From Acidimicrobiaceae bacterium (lineage in GTDB: Bacteria > Actinomycetota > Acidimicrobiia > Acidimicrobiales > RAAP-2): a stretch of DNA of 40,583 nt. Within the stretch, counting starts at the first letter, position 1, and each line of letters opens with the position of its first letter. This document shows, piece after piece, positions 8,353 through 15,613 of the stretch. The stretch spans positions 1-40,583 of the forward strand of contig CANGPX010000005.1 of NCBI GenBank assembly GCA_947456095.1. Direction: 5' to 3'. Position numbers and translations under genes: made by a program. The notes beneath the pieces were generated by a model. The model did not search any database, was not told the DNA's origin, and saw only the letters and a list, made by a program, of their open reading frames with translations.

Positions 8353-9163
8353 CCCTCTTTACCTCGCATCGCGAAGCACCATCATTGAGGTGTTTCGCGT
8401 TCTTGAAGCCCACCGTGATGCGGTGACCTTGGTCGGAGCACACGCGCTCTATCAATTCACGGGAAGCTCAGAACTCGCCATTGTGGAGTTCACAACCGAC
8501 GCAGACTTCACCATCTCTGCACAGATCATCTCCAAGGAACCGCACCTCGAGAAGGTTCTTGAATCCCACGGCTTTGAACGTCATCGCGATGTGGGTCGGT
8601 GGACGAGTCCAACGGGCATTGCTGTTGACTTCATGGTCCCCGAAGCCGTAGCTGGCCCAAAGAGAAAATCAACTTCTCGCAGCGCGGTGATTCAAGGACA
8701 CGGTCGAACCATTGCGAGGAGAGCTAAGGGGCTTGAAGGTGCGTTGATCGATCGAGTGTGGATGAACATCGCTGATCTCAGTGAGTCATCGAATGAGGGA
8801 GTTGCAGCTTGAGTTGCCGGCCCCGGAGCACTCCTCGTTGCCAAATGTCACAAGATTTTTGAACGACTCGGCCAACGTGATCGATTGAGGGACAAAGACG
8901 CTCTCGATATTTTTCGACTGCTTCAGGCAGTTGAAACCCGCGAGCTCGCCGAACGTCTCAAGCTTCTCTGCACCAGCGAGCTCTCTCGGTCCGTGACGCT
9001 CGAAGCCATCGACCAGTTCCGAACGATGTTCGCAGATGAACGTTCCCCTGGAGTTGCCATGGCCCGCCGCTTGGGCAATGAAGTCGACGCAGGTGACTTC
9101 ATCTCCACATCGCTTGTTCTCTTGGCGCAAGACCTCCTCCACGCGTTCGGCGAGGCGAGTTGA
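8336..9163 (+). pseudogene. AbiEii-like nucleotidyltransferase split by an in-frame TGA
   Basis: A GTG at 8336, nine bases after GGAGG, opens a frame that reads LVGAHALYQFTG and then EFTTDADFTI (the G-S/A and T-D-x-D nucleotidyltransferase motifs), later VDFMVPEAVAG and EGALIDRVWM. It stops at TGA 8810-8812 after 158 residues. The same frame continues with no other stop to 9163: VAGPGALLVAKCHKIFER, then RLRDKDALDIFRLL, which is the usual C-terminal half of this family. The full frame would be 274 residues plus the stop. A CGA-to-TGA change at a position that is commonly arginine would explain it. No selenocysteine element is seen and TGA is an ordinary stop in neighbouring genes. It could be a pseudogene, a strain polymorphism or a sequencing error. 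Confidence 0.8.
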
Positions 9164-9193
9164 CCCACTCGACCGCAGAGCTTTTGCTCGGCC

Positions 9194-10270
9194 CTAGTTG
9201 AGCACTTCGATCATCTCCACCACTCTGCCCTCTTCAATCGAGCGCTGAGCGGCAACGCCAATCGCCACCGAACGCAGGCCATCTTCGAGTCCAATTTCTG
9301 GCCTCGACCCTGAGCGAATTGCTTCAGCGAAGCGGACATGCTCGACGTAGCTAGCCCCGTGGTGGTAGCCCTCGTGGCGAATAGAGGCGTCTTCGACCAC
9401 TTGCTCTTCGACTCCTGCATGCCAACCAGAACGAAGACCAAAGCGGAATTTCGAACTCGGCAAAAACGCTTCTGCTTTGCCGAGGTCTCCAACAACAGAC
9501 AGGGCTTCTTGATCAACTGAGCCTTCAGCAAACATGCACAGGTCCAGCGACGCTCTGATTCCGCCTTCAAAGTTCACAATGACAAAGGCATTGTCCAAGA
9601 TGTCCGGGGTGCGGCCCTCGTAACGCTCATCTTTGTGGTTGACATCCATTGCGCCAGAGGCCATGACCGACACTGGCTCGGCCTGTGCCAAAAGCACCAT
9701 GAGATCAAAGAAGTGGCAACACTTCTCGACCAAGGTGCCGCCAGTGTTCTCGTTAAACCGGTTCCAGTTGTTGACCTTGACGAGAAAAGGGAACCGATGT
9801 TCTGTGATGGAGATCATCTTCGGTGATCCGACCTTGCCGCCATGAACCGTTTCAATGAGCGTTGCAACTGGCGGCATGTAGCGGTACTCGAGTCCAACGG
9901 CGACGACTTGGCCCTGTTGTTGCTCTATGGCAAGCAACGTTTTGCAATCAGCAACGGTTGTTGCCAGTGGCTTTTCAATCAGCACATGGAGACCACTGCT
10001 AATGGCATCTGCAGCAACGTCGATGTGGGTCATATTTGGGGAGGCAATCACGATGACATCGACAAGGTTTGGGTCGAGGATCTCTCGGTAGTTGGCGGTG
10101 ACCCGGGCTGTTTCTCCGCCAATTTCACCTTGTGCTCGAGATCGAGATCCCGCATCTGGGTCAGCAAGCGCAGTGACGACTGCCCCGGGAAGTGCAGCCA
10201 AATTTCGCTGGTGTTCCAAGCCCATCATGCCGGTGCCGATGATGCCGTAGCGCAGTGGTTGAGGTTCCAT
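9194..10270 (-). CDS. Gfo/Idh/MocA-family NAD(P)-dependent oxidoreductase
   Basis: The 358-residue enzyme has an N-terminal Rossmann fold starting GIIGTGMMGLEHQRNL (about 9-24), then VIVIASPNMTH and the catalytic-lysine motif IEKPL (about 98). The C-terminal alpha/beta domain carries FNENTGGTLVEKCCHFFDL (about 173-190), where glycines and histidine line the active site. Family members oxidise or reduce sugars, inositols and related polyols with NAD(P). The substrate is not predictable here, and no sugar transporter is adjacent. A TAGCCT -10 box lies exactly six bases before the ATG, suggesting a leaderless transcript. It is divergent from the SDR gene at 10336. Confidence 0.9.
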   Translation of the reverse strand: MEPQPLRYGIIGTGMMGLEHQRNLAALPGAVVTALADPDAGSRSRAQGEIGGETARVTANYREILDPNLVDVIVIASPNMTHIDVAADAISSGLHVLIEKPLATTVADCKTLLAIEQQQGQVVAVGLEYRYMPPVATLIETVHGGKVGSPKMISITEHRFPFLVKVNNWNRFNENTGGTLVEKCCHFFDLMVLLAQAEPVSVMASGAMDVNHKDERYEGRTPDILDNAFVIVNFEGGIRASLDLCMFAEGSVDQEALSVVGDLGKAEAFLPSSKFRFGLRSGWHAGVEEQVVEDASIRHEGYHHGASYVEHVRFAEAIRSGSRPEIGLEDGLRSVAIGVAAQRSIEEGRVVEMIEVLN

Positions 10271-10276
10271 GGCAAA

Positions 10277-10282
10277 AGGCTA
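10277..10282 (-). promoter_or_regulatory. Leaderless -10 box of the Gfo/Idh/MocA gene
   Basis: On the minus strand TAGCCT is followed by six bases and then the ATG at 10270, the TANNNT-N6-start arrangement of leaderless actinobacterial transcripts. No clear -35 is seen. Confidence 0.6.
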
Positions 10283-10335
10283 CTGAGTAGTGGCGGGGAA
10301 CTCGCTATCGTTAGCCGCGTACCTGAGGGGGGACC

Positions 10336-11145
10336 ATGACAGAAGAACCAACGACGCGCATCTCAAACCTGCTCCAAGGAAAAGTCGCGATTGTGTCGGG
10401 CATTGGACCAGGACTTGGTCGCCAAGCCGCCTTGGCCTTGGCTGCTCATGGCGCAGACCTCGTCCTTGGTGCTCGCAAGCAAGCAAGCCTTGATGCGGTG
10501 GCCGAAGAAGTCGCCGCCATTGGCGCCAAGGTCGTGACCCGCTCAACCGACATCACTGACCAAGCCCAGTGCGACGCGTTGGCCGCAGCTGGTGCAGAGG
10601 CATTTGGTCACGTCGATGTTCTCGTCAACAACGCGTTTCGCTTCGACGTCTTCCAGTCCTTTGACAACGTCGACATTGACCAGTGGGAAAAGATCACGTC
10701 GACCAACGTCTTCGGCACACTCAAGATGTGCAAGGCCGTTGTTCCCCACTTAAAGGCCGCTGGCGGCGGTTCCATTGTCAACATTGCCTCAATGGCTGCT
10801 CGCAAGCCCCCAATCTTGCAAGGTGGCTATGCCACCTCGAAAGGTGGCCTGCTCACCGCGACGAAGGTGCTCGCTGGCGAACTTGGGGCCGCACACATTC
10901 GCGTCAATGCCGTTGTTCCCGGGTGGATGGCTGGGCCATCGGTTGACATGTATCTGCAGATGACTGCCCAAAGCCGCGGCATCAGCGAAGAAGAAGTCTT
11001 ACAAGAACTCTGTGAGCCGGTTCCACTCGGCATGATTCCGTCTGACCGTGAAGTGGCGGGGACCATTGTGTTTCTGGCCTCGAGCCTGTCAGCGGCAATC
11101 ACCGGCCAGGCCATTGACACCAACGGTGGCGAACTGATGGTCTAA
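10336..11145 (+). CDS. Short-chain dehydrogenase/reductase
   Basis: The 269-residue protein is a classical SDR. The cofactor loop is SGIGPGLGR (residues 21-29). ARKQASL follows strand 2, suggesting an NADP-type basic residue. Next come VDVLVNNAF (about 94-102), the catalytic serine in IVNIASMAAR, and YATSK carrying Tyr and Lys. The C-terminal block ITGQAIDTNGGELMV is standard. The substrate cannot be told from sequence. The ATG at 10336 is preceded by GAGGGGGGA, a strong RBS. It ends 53 bases before the CADD-like gene, which has its own candidate promoter, so co-transcription is possible but not required. Confidence 0.92.
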   Translation: MTEEPTTRISNLLQGKVAIVSGIGPGLGRQAALALAAHGADLVLGARKQASLDAVAEEVAAIGAKVVTRSTDITDQAQCDALAAAGAEAFGHVDVLVNNAFRFDVFQSFDNVDIDQWEKITSTNVFGTLKMCKAVVPHLKAAGGGSIVNIASMAARKPPILQGGYATSKGGLLTATKVLAGELGAAHIRVNAVVPGWMAGPSVDMYLQMTAQSRGISEEEVLQELCEPVPLGMIPSDREVAGTIVFLASSLSAAITGQAIDTNGGELMV

Positions 11146-11185
11146 CTCGTTCGGAAAATTCCGCACGACTAGTAGCCACATTTAC

Positions 11186-11191
11186 TAGGCT
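11186..11191 (+). promoter_or_regulatory. Leaderless -10 box of the CADD-like gene
   Basis: TAGGCT is followed by AGTTCT and then the ATG at 11198. There is no Shine-Dalgarno sequence, so a leaderless transcript is likely. Confidence 0.65.
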
Positions 11192-11197
11192 AGTTCT

Positions 11198-11860
11198 ATG
11201 GCTACTTTCGACACTGTCTCCATCCGCCTCAACGACCTGCTCGCCGAGCGCCGCTTGCTCGAGCACCCGTTCTACCAGCGCTGGTCAGCCGGCACCTTGG
11301 GCCGCGATGAACTCGTTGCTTATGCTGGTCAGTACCGTGCGATTGAAGCACAGCTCCCCGTCACCTTGGGAGAGATCCACGCAGCACTCGAAGAGGGTGT
11401 GGCCAAGAACTACGTCGCCCAGAACCTGGCTGACGAACTCGGCAACCCAGCTTCGCACCTTGACCTGTTCGACCGCTTCAGTGCTGCCCTTGGCGCAGAG
11501 GCCACGACGCCTCAGCCAGCCATGGCAACCCTCGTTGACACCTACGCAACCGCTTCTTCGAAGAGCAGTGCCTACGCACTTGGCGTCTTGGCCGCGTATG
11601 AAGTCCAAGGTTCAGCCATTGCTGACACCAAGGGCGAAGGCCTTCGCAGCTGGTACGACATGTCAGCGAGTGACACCATCTTCTGGGACGCTCACGTTGA
11701 GCTCGAAGCCGACCACGCAGCGTGGACCGTTGAGGCACTTGCTTCACTGAGCGACGCCGAGCTCGAAGAAGCTTTTGCTGGTGCCGAGGCTTCGGCGACA
11801 GCTTGGTGGGGCTTCCTCGACGAGCGCGAAGCTGCCAACTCCGCCACCTGCTTGGCCTAG
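11198..11860 (+). CDS. CADD-like heme-oxygenase-fold di-metal oxidase
   Basis: The 220-residue helical protein keeps the six-ligand pattern of the Chlamydia CADD / TENA-PqqC-like di-metal oxidases: Glu80 and His87 in DELGNPASHLDLF, Glu135 in AAYEVQGSA, and His166, Glu170 and His173 in AHVELEADH. These align by spacing with CADD Glu81, His88, Glu142, His174, Asp178 and His181; Asp178 is replaced by Glu. Tyr26 in HPFYQRW sits where CADD has Tyr27, the residue cleaved to make p-aminobenzoate. It may therefore be a p-aminobenzoate synthase or a related oxygenase; that function is inferred. It is the first gene of a tight run with two FAD proteins. Confidence 0.82.
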   Translation: MATFDTVSIRLNDLLAERRLLEHPFYQRWSAGTLGRDELVAYAGQYRAIEAQLPVTLGEIHAALEEGVAKNYVAQNLADELGNPASHLDLFDRFSAALGAEATTPQPAMATLVDTYATASSKSSAYALGVLAAYEVQGSAIADTKGEGLRSWYDMSASDTIFWDAHVELEADHAAWTVEALASLSDAELEEAFAGAEASATAWWGFLDEREAANSATCLA

Positions 11861-13111
11861 TTGTCGAGCGACGAAGTCGCTTCTTTCATCCACGTGGATT
11901 ATGACGTCATCGTCGTTGGAGCCGGCTTAGCCGGGCTTCGCTGCGCTGGACTGCTTGCTGCTGCGGGCCTTGAAGTTTGTTTGCTTGAGTCAAGTGACCG
12001 CATTGGTGGTCGAGTTGCCACTGACGAGATTGATGGCTTCACCATTGATCGAGGGTTTCAGCTCCTCAATCCTGCTTATCCAGCACTTGCTCGAGCGGTT
12101 GACCTTGACCTGCTTGATCTCCGCAGTTTTCGGCCCGGGGTCATCTTGCGCAGAGACGGACAGGACCGCGTCTTGGCTGACCCTCGTCGCTCACCAAAGC
12201 ACACGCTGGCAACCATTCGCAATCTCCCAGGATCACGCCTTCAGCAACTGCGACTCGGCCGGGCACTGCTGACCTTGGCCACAGGGAAGTCGCCACGCCT
12301 GCCGAAGCCCGAACAGTCCACGTTGGCTTGGTTTGAGCGCCTTGGCCTTGAAGGACCAATCATTCATGATCTTCTTCAACCATTCCTCGCTGGGGTCACG
12401 CTCGACCCTTCCCTTCAGTCCTCATCGAACTTCACCGGCCTCGTGCTTCGGTCACTGCTTCGCGGAAATGCGGCAGTTCCAGCTTGTGGCATGGCAGCAC
12501 TTCCCAAGCTGTTGGCCAAAGCCCTTGACGGCGCGACGGTGGAGCTGAACACAACGGTTGAAGCCATTTCAGCTACAACGGTTGACACACGGAGCAGAAG
12601 TCGCCACGCCCGAGCAGTGGTGTTAGCAACCAATGCCTCTTCTGCGGCAGCACTGACAGCAGTGACTGCTCCATCAAGCAACCACGTGACGACCTGGTGG
12701 CATGCAGTCAGCGAGCCCGTGACGCGGGATCTGTTAGTGCTCGACTTGGACGACAACCCCATCACCAACAGTGCGGCGATGTCAGCCATTGCTCCTTACG
12801 CGCCACAAGGTCGCGGCCTTGTTGCCTCCTCCGCGCCAGGGAGGTGGAGTGAGCCGTCATCTGAGGCAGAAGTGGCAGAAGCAGTGGCGAGACAGCTGCA
12901 GGTTGCCCGAGGCGACGTGCAACTCGTGGCCACCTCCACCATCACCGATGCCTTGCCAAAAATGGACGTGCCCCTCAACACCCTCCCGCCACTTCGCGTA
13001 GGGGGCATCTTCATGGCCGGTGACTATCGAGCAACCGCATCAATTCAGGGAGCCTTAGCTTCGGGGGAACGAGCGGCAAGGGCAGTCCTCGCTCAACTTC
13101 TCGCCAAATAG
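11861..13111 (+). CDS. FAD-dependent oxidoreductase, phytoene-desaturase/amine-oxidase-like
   Basis: The 416-residue protein begins with a dinucleotide-binding fold YDVIVVGAGLAGLRCAG (about 14-29), then LLESSDRIGGRVATDEIDGF (about 42-61), the GGRV signature of flavin amine oxidases and carotenoid desaturases. GFQLLNPAYPAL and a C-terminal GIFMAGDYRATASIQGALASGERAA match a widespread actinobacterial desaturase-like family whose substrate is unknown. The TTG at 11861 directly abuts the stop of the CADD-like gene; a GTG at 11894 is an alternative that still keeps the whole FAD fold. No signal peptide is seen. Translational coupling with the upstream gene is likely. Confidence 0.82.
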   Translation: MSSDEVASFIHVDYDVIVVGAGLAGLRCAGLLAAAGLEVCLLESSDRIGGRVATDEIDGFTIDRGFQLLNPAYPALARAVDLDLLDLRSFRPGVILRRDGQDRVLADPRRSPKHTLATIRNLPGSRLQQLRLGRALLTLATGKSPRLPKPEQSTLAWFERLGLEGPIIHDLLQPFLAGVTLDPSLQSSSNFTGLVLRSLLRGNAAVPACGMAALPKLLAKALDGATVELNTTVEAISATTVDTRSRSRHARAVVLATNASSAAALTAVTAPSSNHVTTWWHAVSEPVTRDLLVLDLDDNPITNSAAMSAIAPYAPQGRGLVASSAPGRWSEPSSEAEVAEAVARQLQVARGDVQLVATSTITDALPKMDVPLNTLPPLRVGGIFMAGDYRATASIQGALASGERAARAVLAQLLAK

Positions 13112-13133
13112 TGCTTTCCTCAGGTCAAAAGAG

Positions 13134-13182
13134 TGAATCGCACTGGGAAAGTCAGAGTCTTCATCAAACCCAGTGCGATTCA
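13134..13182. repeat. 14-bp perfect inverted repeat between two FAD-enzyme genes
   Basis: TGAATCGCACTGGG (13134-13147) and CCCAGTGCGATTCA (13169-13182) are exact complements separated by 21 bases. In RNA they would form a strong hairpin between the stop of the first FAD gene (13111) and the start of the second (13234). It could be an intra-operon terminator/attenuator, an RNA stabiliser or a bipartite operator. No T tract follows. Confidence 0.75.
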
Positions 13183-13212
13183 GAAGATCGTGTCGTCGCC
13201 GCTTCTTTCAGT

Positions 13213-13231
13213 CTTCAGCCATACGCTGAAG
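13213..13231 (+). repeat. 7-bp hairpin directly before the renalase-like start codon
   Basis: CTTCAGC, loop CATAC, GCTGAAG ends two bases before the ATG at 13234. It occupies the place where a ribosome binding site would be, so it could limit translation of the gene. Confidence 0.5.
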
Positions 13232-13233
13232 TG

Positions 13234-14133
13234 ATGGAGCCCGTTGACGTCATTGTTGTCGGAGGCGGAGTCAGCGGGCTGACGGCTGCACTGGGACTAG
13301 AAGAACGCGGCAAGAGCGTGCTCATCATCGACAAAGCCAAGCGACTCGGCGGACGGGTCGCGAGCGGAAAGATCGGACAGCATCTGTTCAACACCGGACC
13401 ACTCAGCTCTCAACTTGAAGGGGACTGCTTTGATGACCTTGGTCTTCATCCCTTCACCTCCCCGATTGGCAGCGACGAACGGGCCATGGGTGATGCTGCC
13501 AAGTTCTGCACGGCATGGTCAAAGCACTTCTCCTGGCACCAAGGACTTGTCACGACCATTCGTCAAGAGAAAGATCACTACTGCGTCGAGACAGAAATCT
13601 CTGGTGAGTCCTACCAAGCTCGCAGTGTCGTGCTGACCTGTCCAGGCCCACAAAGTCAACACTTGCTCGAACAAAGTGGCTTTCCACTTCCGCGTGAACT
13701 CTCTGAGATTTGCTATACGAAAGAACTCCTGCTCATTGTTGAGGCAGTCCTCGATCCCGACCAGTCCCCACTTGCCTCAGAGACCTTGTCGCTCCACCAA
13801 GGTGCGACTTCGCCAACATCTCGCCCCCAAGCGCTTGCTCTCAAGGCGAATCCAACGTGGAGCAATCAGCATTTCGGTCAAGACGAAGAAGACACCAAAG
13901 CAGCACTTCTTCGTGAGTTCTTTGGGATGTTTCCAGGTGCGCACGTCACCCAATCTGGCCTGAAACGCTGGCGCTATGCCAACGCGGTGACCACCACCGA
14001 GGAACGTTTTCTTCGCATCAATACTGCCCTTGACCTGTGTGTTGCTGGAGACGGATTTGGCGACCGTGCACAAGACGGTCTTCGGCGTGCAGTCCTTTCA
14101 GGTCAAGCAATCAGCGCTCACCTCGGCGGCTAG
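13234..14133 (+). CDS. Renalase-like FAD-dependent oxidoreductase
   Basis: The 299-residue protein starts MEPVDVIVVGGGVSGLTAAL, an N-terminal FAD fold, followed by LIIDKAKRLGGRVAS. Its C-terminal part, LKRWRYANAV and then LCVAGDGFGDRAQDGLRRAVLSG, is typical of renalase-like flavoproteins, which oxidise aberrant dihydronicotinamides or amines. The frame is open back to a GTG at 13111, but that region contains a 14-bp inverted repeat and a polar, family-unlike sequence, so the ATG immediately before the Rossmann strand is preferred. A small hairpin covers the position of the RBS. It follows the CADD-like and desaturase-like genes in the same direction. Confidence 0.78.
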   Translation: MEPVDVIVVGGGVSGLTAALGLEERGKSVLIIDKAKRLGGRVASGKIGQHLFNTGPLSSQLEGDCFDDLGLHPFTSPIGSDERAMGDAAKFCTAWSKHFSWHQGLVTTIRQEKDHYCVETEISGESYQARSVVLTCPGPQSQHLLEQSGFPLPRELSEICYTKELLLIVEAVLDPDQSPLASETLSLHQGATSPTSRPQALALKANPTWSNQHFGQDEEDTKAALLREFFGMFPGAHVTQSGLKRWRYANAVTTTEERFLRINTALDLCVAGDGFGDRAQDGLRRAVLSGQAISAHLGG

Positions 14134-14185
14134 GTCAGCTACCGGCACCTCCTGGTGCGTTGTTGAGACTCGCTGTGGTGACAGA

Positions 14186-14262
14186 TGGTCGGGCTGCCGG
14201 GATTTGAACCCGGGACCTCCTCGTCCCGAACGAGGCGCGCTACCAAGCTGCGCTACAGCCCG
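14186..14262 (-). tRNA. tRNA-Pro (anticodon CGG)
   Basis: On the minus strand the acceptor CGGGCTG pairs with CAGCCCG, the anticodon stem CCTCG/CGAGG encloses the loop TTCGGGA (anticodon CGG, reading CCG), and the T arm carries GGTTCAAAT. The discriminator is A and the 3' CCA is encoded in the DNA (14188-14186). All arms form without mismatch that would suggest decay. A TAGGAT hexamer 29 bases upstream (14296-14291) is a possible -10 box. Confidence 0.96.
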
Positions 14263-14324
14263 TTGCCGAGCGAGCCCGACAGCGAACAAGATCCTAGCCG
14301 AGGAGGTGTTTTGCCTTTGAGGCG

Positions 14325-15173
14325 CTACTCGGTTGCAGAGGTGTGGTCATCAGCAACGGCGTCTTCATGCTTTTTCACCAAGACTTTCGAAATGCGACGT
14401 CGATCCATCTCTGACACTTTGATGGACCAACCTTCAAGCTCGAGCGTGGCCTGTTCTTCTGGAATAGCGCCAAATTGCGTGAGGAGAAACCCACCAAAGG
14501 TCACGTAGTCGCCGTCTTCAATCTCGAGACCAATCGAGCGAACCACGTCCAAGTTTGCCCGTCCATCAACGAGCCATCTGAGCCGGTCCACCCGAAGCAC
14601 CTCGGGTTCTTCTTCGGCATCGAACTCATCGGTTAAGTCACCAACAAGTGGCTCAAGGAGGTCCTTGACCGTCAACACCCCAGCCACACCGCCGAATTCA
14701 TCGACGACCACCGCAAACGCCCGGCGAGCTCTGCGCAGGTCGGCCAAGGCTTCGAGCACCGTGAGTGATTCCGGGATCAGGTGCGCATCGCGCACGCGCT
14801 TTGAGATCTCCATGCTCGTTGGCTGCGCAGTGACATGCCCCCGAGTTGAGCGAAACATGTCGGTGACGTAAAGCACACCAACAAGATCATCGAGTTCATC
14901 ATCGACAATGACCGGAAAGCAACTGTGGCCAGTTTCTCGCACCGCTTTTGCCACCGCATCTGCTTCAACGGGAATCGACAACGCCACGACTTCGAGTCTC
15001 GGAGTCATCACTTCACGCACTTCAGTCGTGCGGAGTTCTGCGAGTTGGTTGACAATGAAGCGTTCTTGTTCTCCACCTGGCGAGAGGTCGATTGCCGCTG
15101 CTTCAGGTTCGTTACGACGACGAAAGAACCGACTGGCCTTTTCGTCCGTTCGTAACGGAGCTTGGTCGCTCAC
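14325..15173 (-). CDS. CorC/HlyC-like CBS-domain protein
   Basis: The 282-residue protein has a polar N-terminus followed by VREVMTPRLEVVAL (about 51-64), which begins the first CBS domain, a second CBS domain with FAVVVDEFGGVAGVLTVKDLLEPLVGD (about 152-178, given here only as a landmark with DEFGG as key residues), and a C-terminal CorC_HlyC domain (YVTFGGFLLTQFG, about 220). There is no DUF21 membrane domain, as in E. coli CorC/YbeX, so it is cytoplasmic. CorC proteins are linked to magnesium/cobalt handling; Mg-ATP binding to CBS is known in the family. The GTG start at 15173 overlaps the stop of the receiver gene as GTGA. It is the last gene of a four-gene operon. Confidence 0.88.
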   Translation of the reverse strand: MSDQAPLRTDEKASRFFRRRNEPEAAAIDLSPGGEQERFIVNQLAELRTTEVREVMTPRLEVVALSIPVEADAVAKAVRETGHSCFPVIVDDELDDLVGVLYVTDMFRSTRGHVTAQPTSMEISKRVRDAHLIPESLTVLEALADLRRARRAFAVVVDEFGGVAGVLTVKDLLEPLVGDLTDEFDAEEEPEVLRVDRLRWLVDGRANLDVVRSIGLEIEDGDYVTFGGFLLTQFGAIPEEQATLELEGWSIKVSEMDRRRISKVLVKKHEDAVADDHTSATE

Positions 15174-15604
15174 GCGCCCTTCAGGGACTCGGCGACAAGG
15201 ACGGGCGAAGGCGCAAAGGAGGTGTCTTCGTAGGTCCCTCCATCAAGCAACGCCGCAACCGCACGGCGCATGCGCAGTGGGTCGAGTGGTTTGATGACAA
15301 ATCCTTCAGCACCAGATCGTCGAGCCAGCAACACGTCTGCTCGGCGGTCAAGCAACAACAACACTGGCGTTGCCAGCATCTGGTCATACGAAGCTTCAAG
15401 GCGAAGCTCCAAGGTGACGGCCATCCCACCCATGTTCGACATCTGCAAGTCCGAGATCACGAGTTCTGCTTCGTGGGTCTTAGCTGCAGCAACGCAAGCA
15501 GGACCACTGGAAACTTCAATGATCTGATACTCAGGGCGGGAAATCGTGGCAACGACTTCACGACGAAGTGCTGCACTGTCGCTAGCAAGGATGATGACTG
15601 GCAC
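15170..15604 (-). CDS. Receiver-only (CheY-like) response regulator
   Basis: The 144-residue protein is a single receiver domain without an output domain. Asp9 is an acidic-pocket residue, Asp52 in LVISDLQMSNMGG is the likely phosphoacceptor, PVLLLLDRR holds the switch strand, and FVIKPLD carries the conserved Lys. The GTG at 15604 is preferred because AGGA lies seven bases upstream; a TTG at 15610 would place that motif too close. A tail of about 20 residues after the domain is not recognised. No kinase is nearby. It sits between the second ArsA-like ATPase (10 bases upstream) and the CorC-like gene (4-base overlap), so it is co-transcribed with them. Confidence 0.82.
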   Translation of the reverse strand: MPVIILASDSAALRREVVATISRPEYQIIEVSSGPACVAAAKTHEAELVISDLQMSNMGGMAVTLELRLEASYDQMLATPVLLLLDRRADVLLARRSGAEGFVIKPLDPLRMRRAVAALLDGGTYEDTSFAPSPVLVAESLKGA

Positions 15605-15613
15605 AGCCAAATC

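Noticed and set aside
8810-8812. Selenocysteine insertion at the in-frame TGA
   Set aside because: No hairpin of SECIS type is seen just after the TGA, the position is not a redox site in this family, and TGA is a normal stop in neighbouring genes.
13111-13233. GTG start giving a 41-residue longer renalase-like protein
   Set aside because: The extra segment is polar, not family-like, and would have to be coded through a 14-bp inverted repeat; the ATG at 13234 sits right before the FAD-binding strand.
14145-14158. GCACC-TCCT-GGTGC hairpin as terminator of tRNA-Pro
   Set aside because: The stem is only five base pairs with no T tract, too weak to call.
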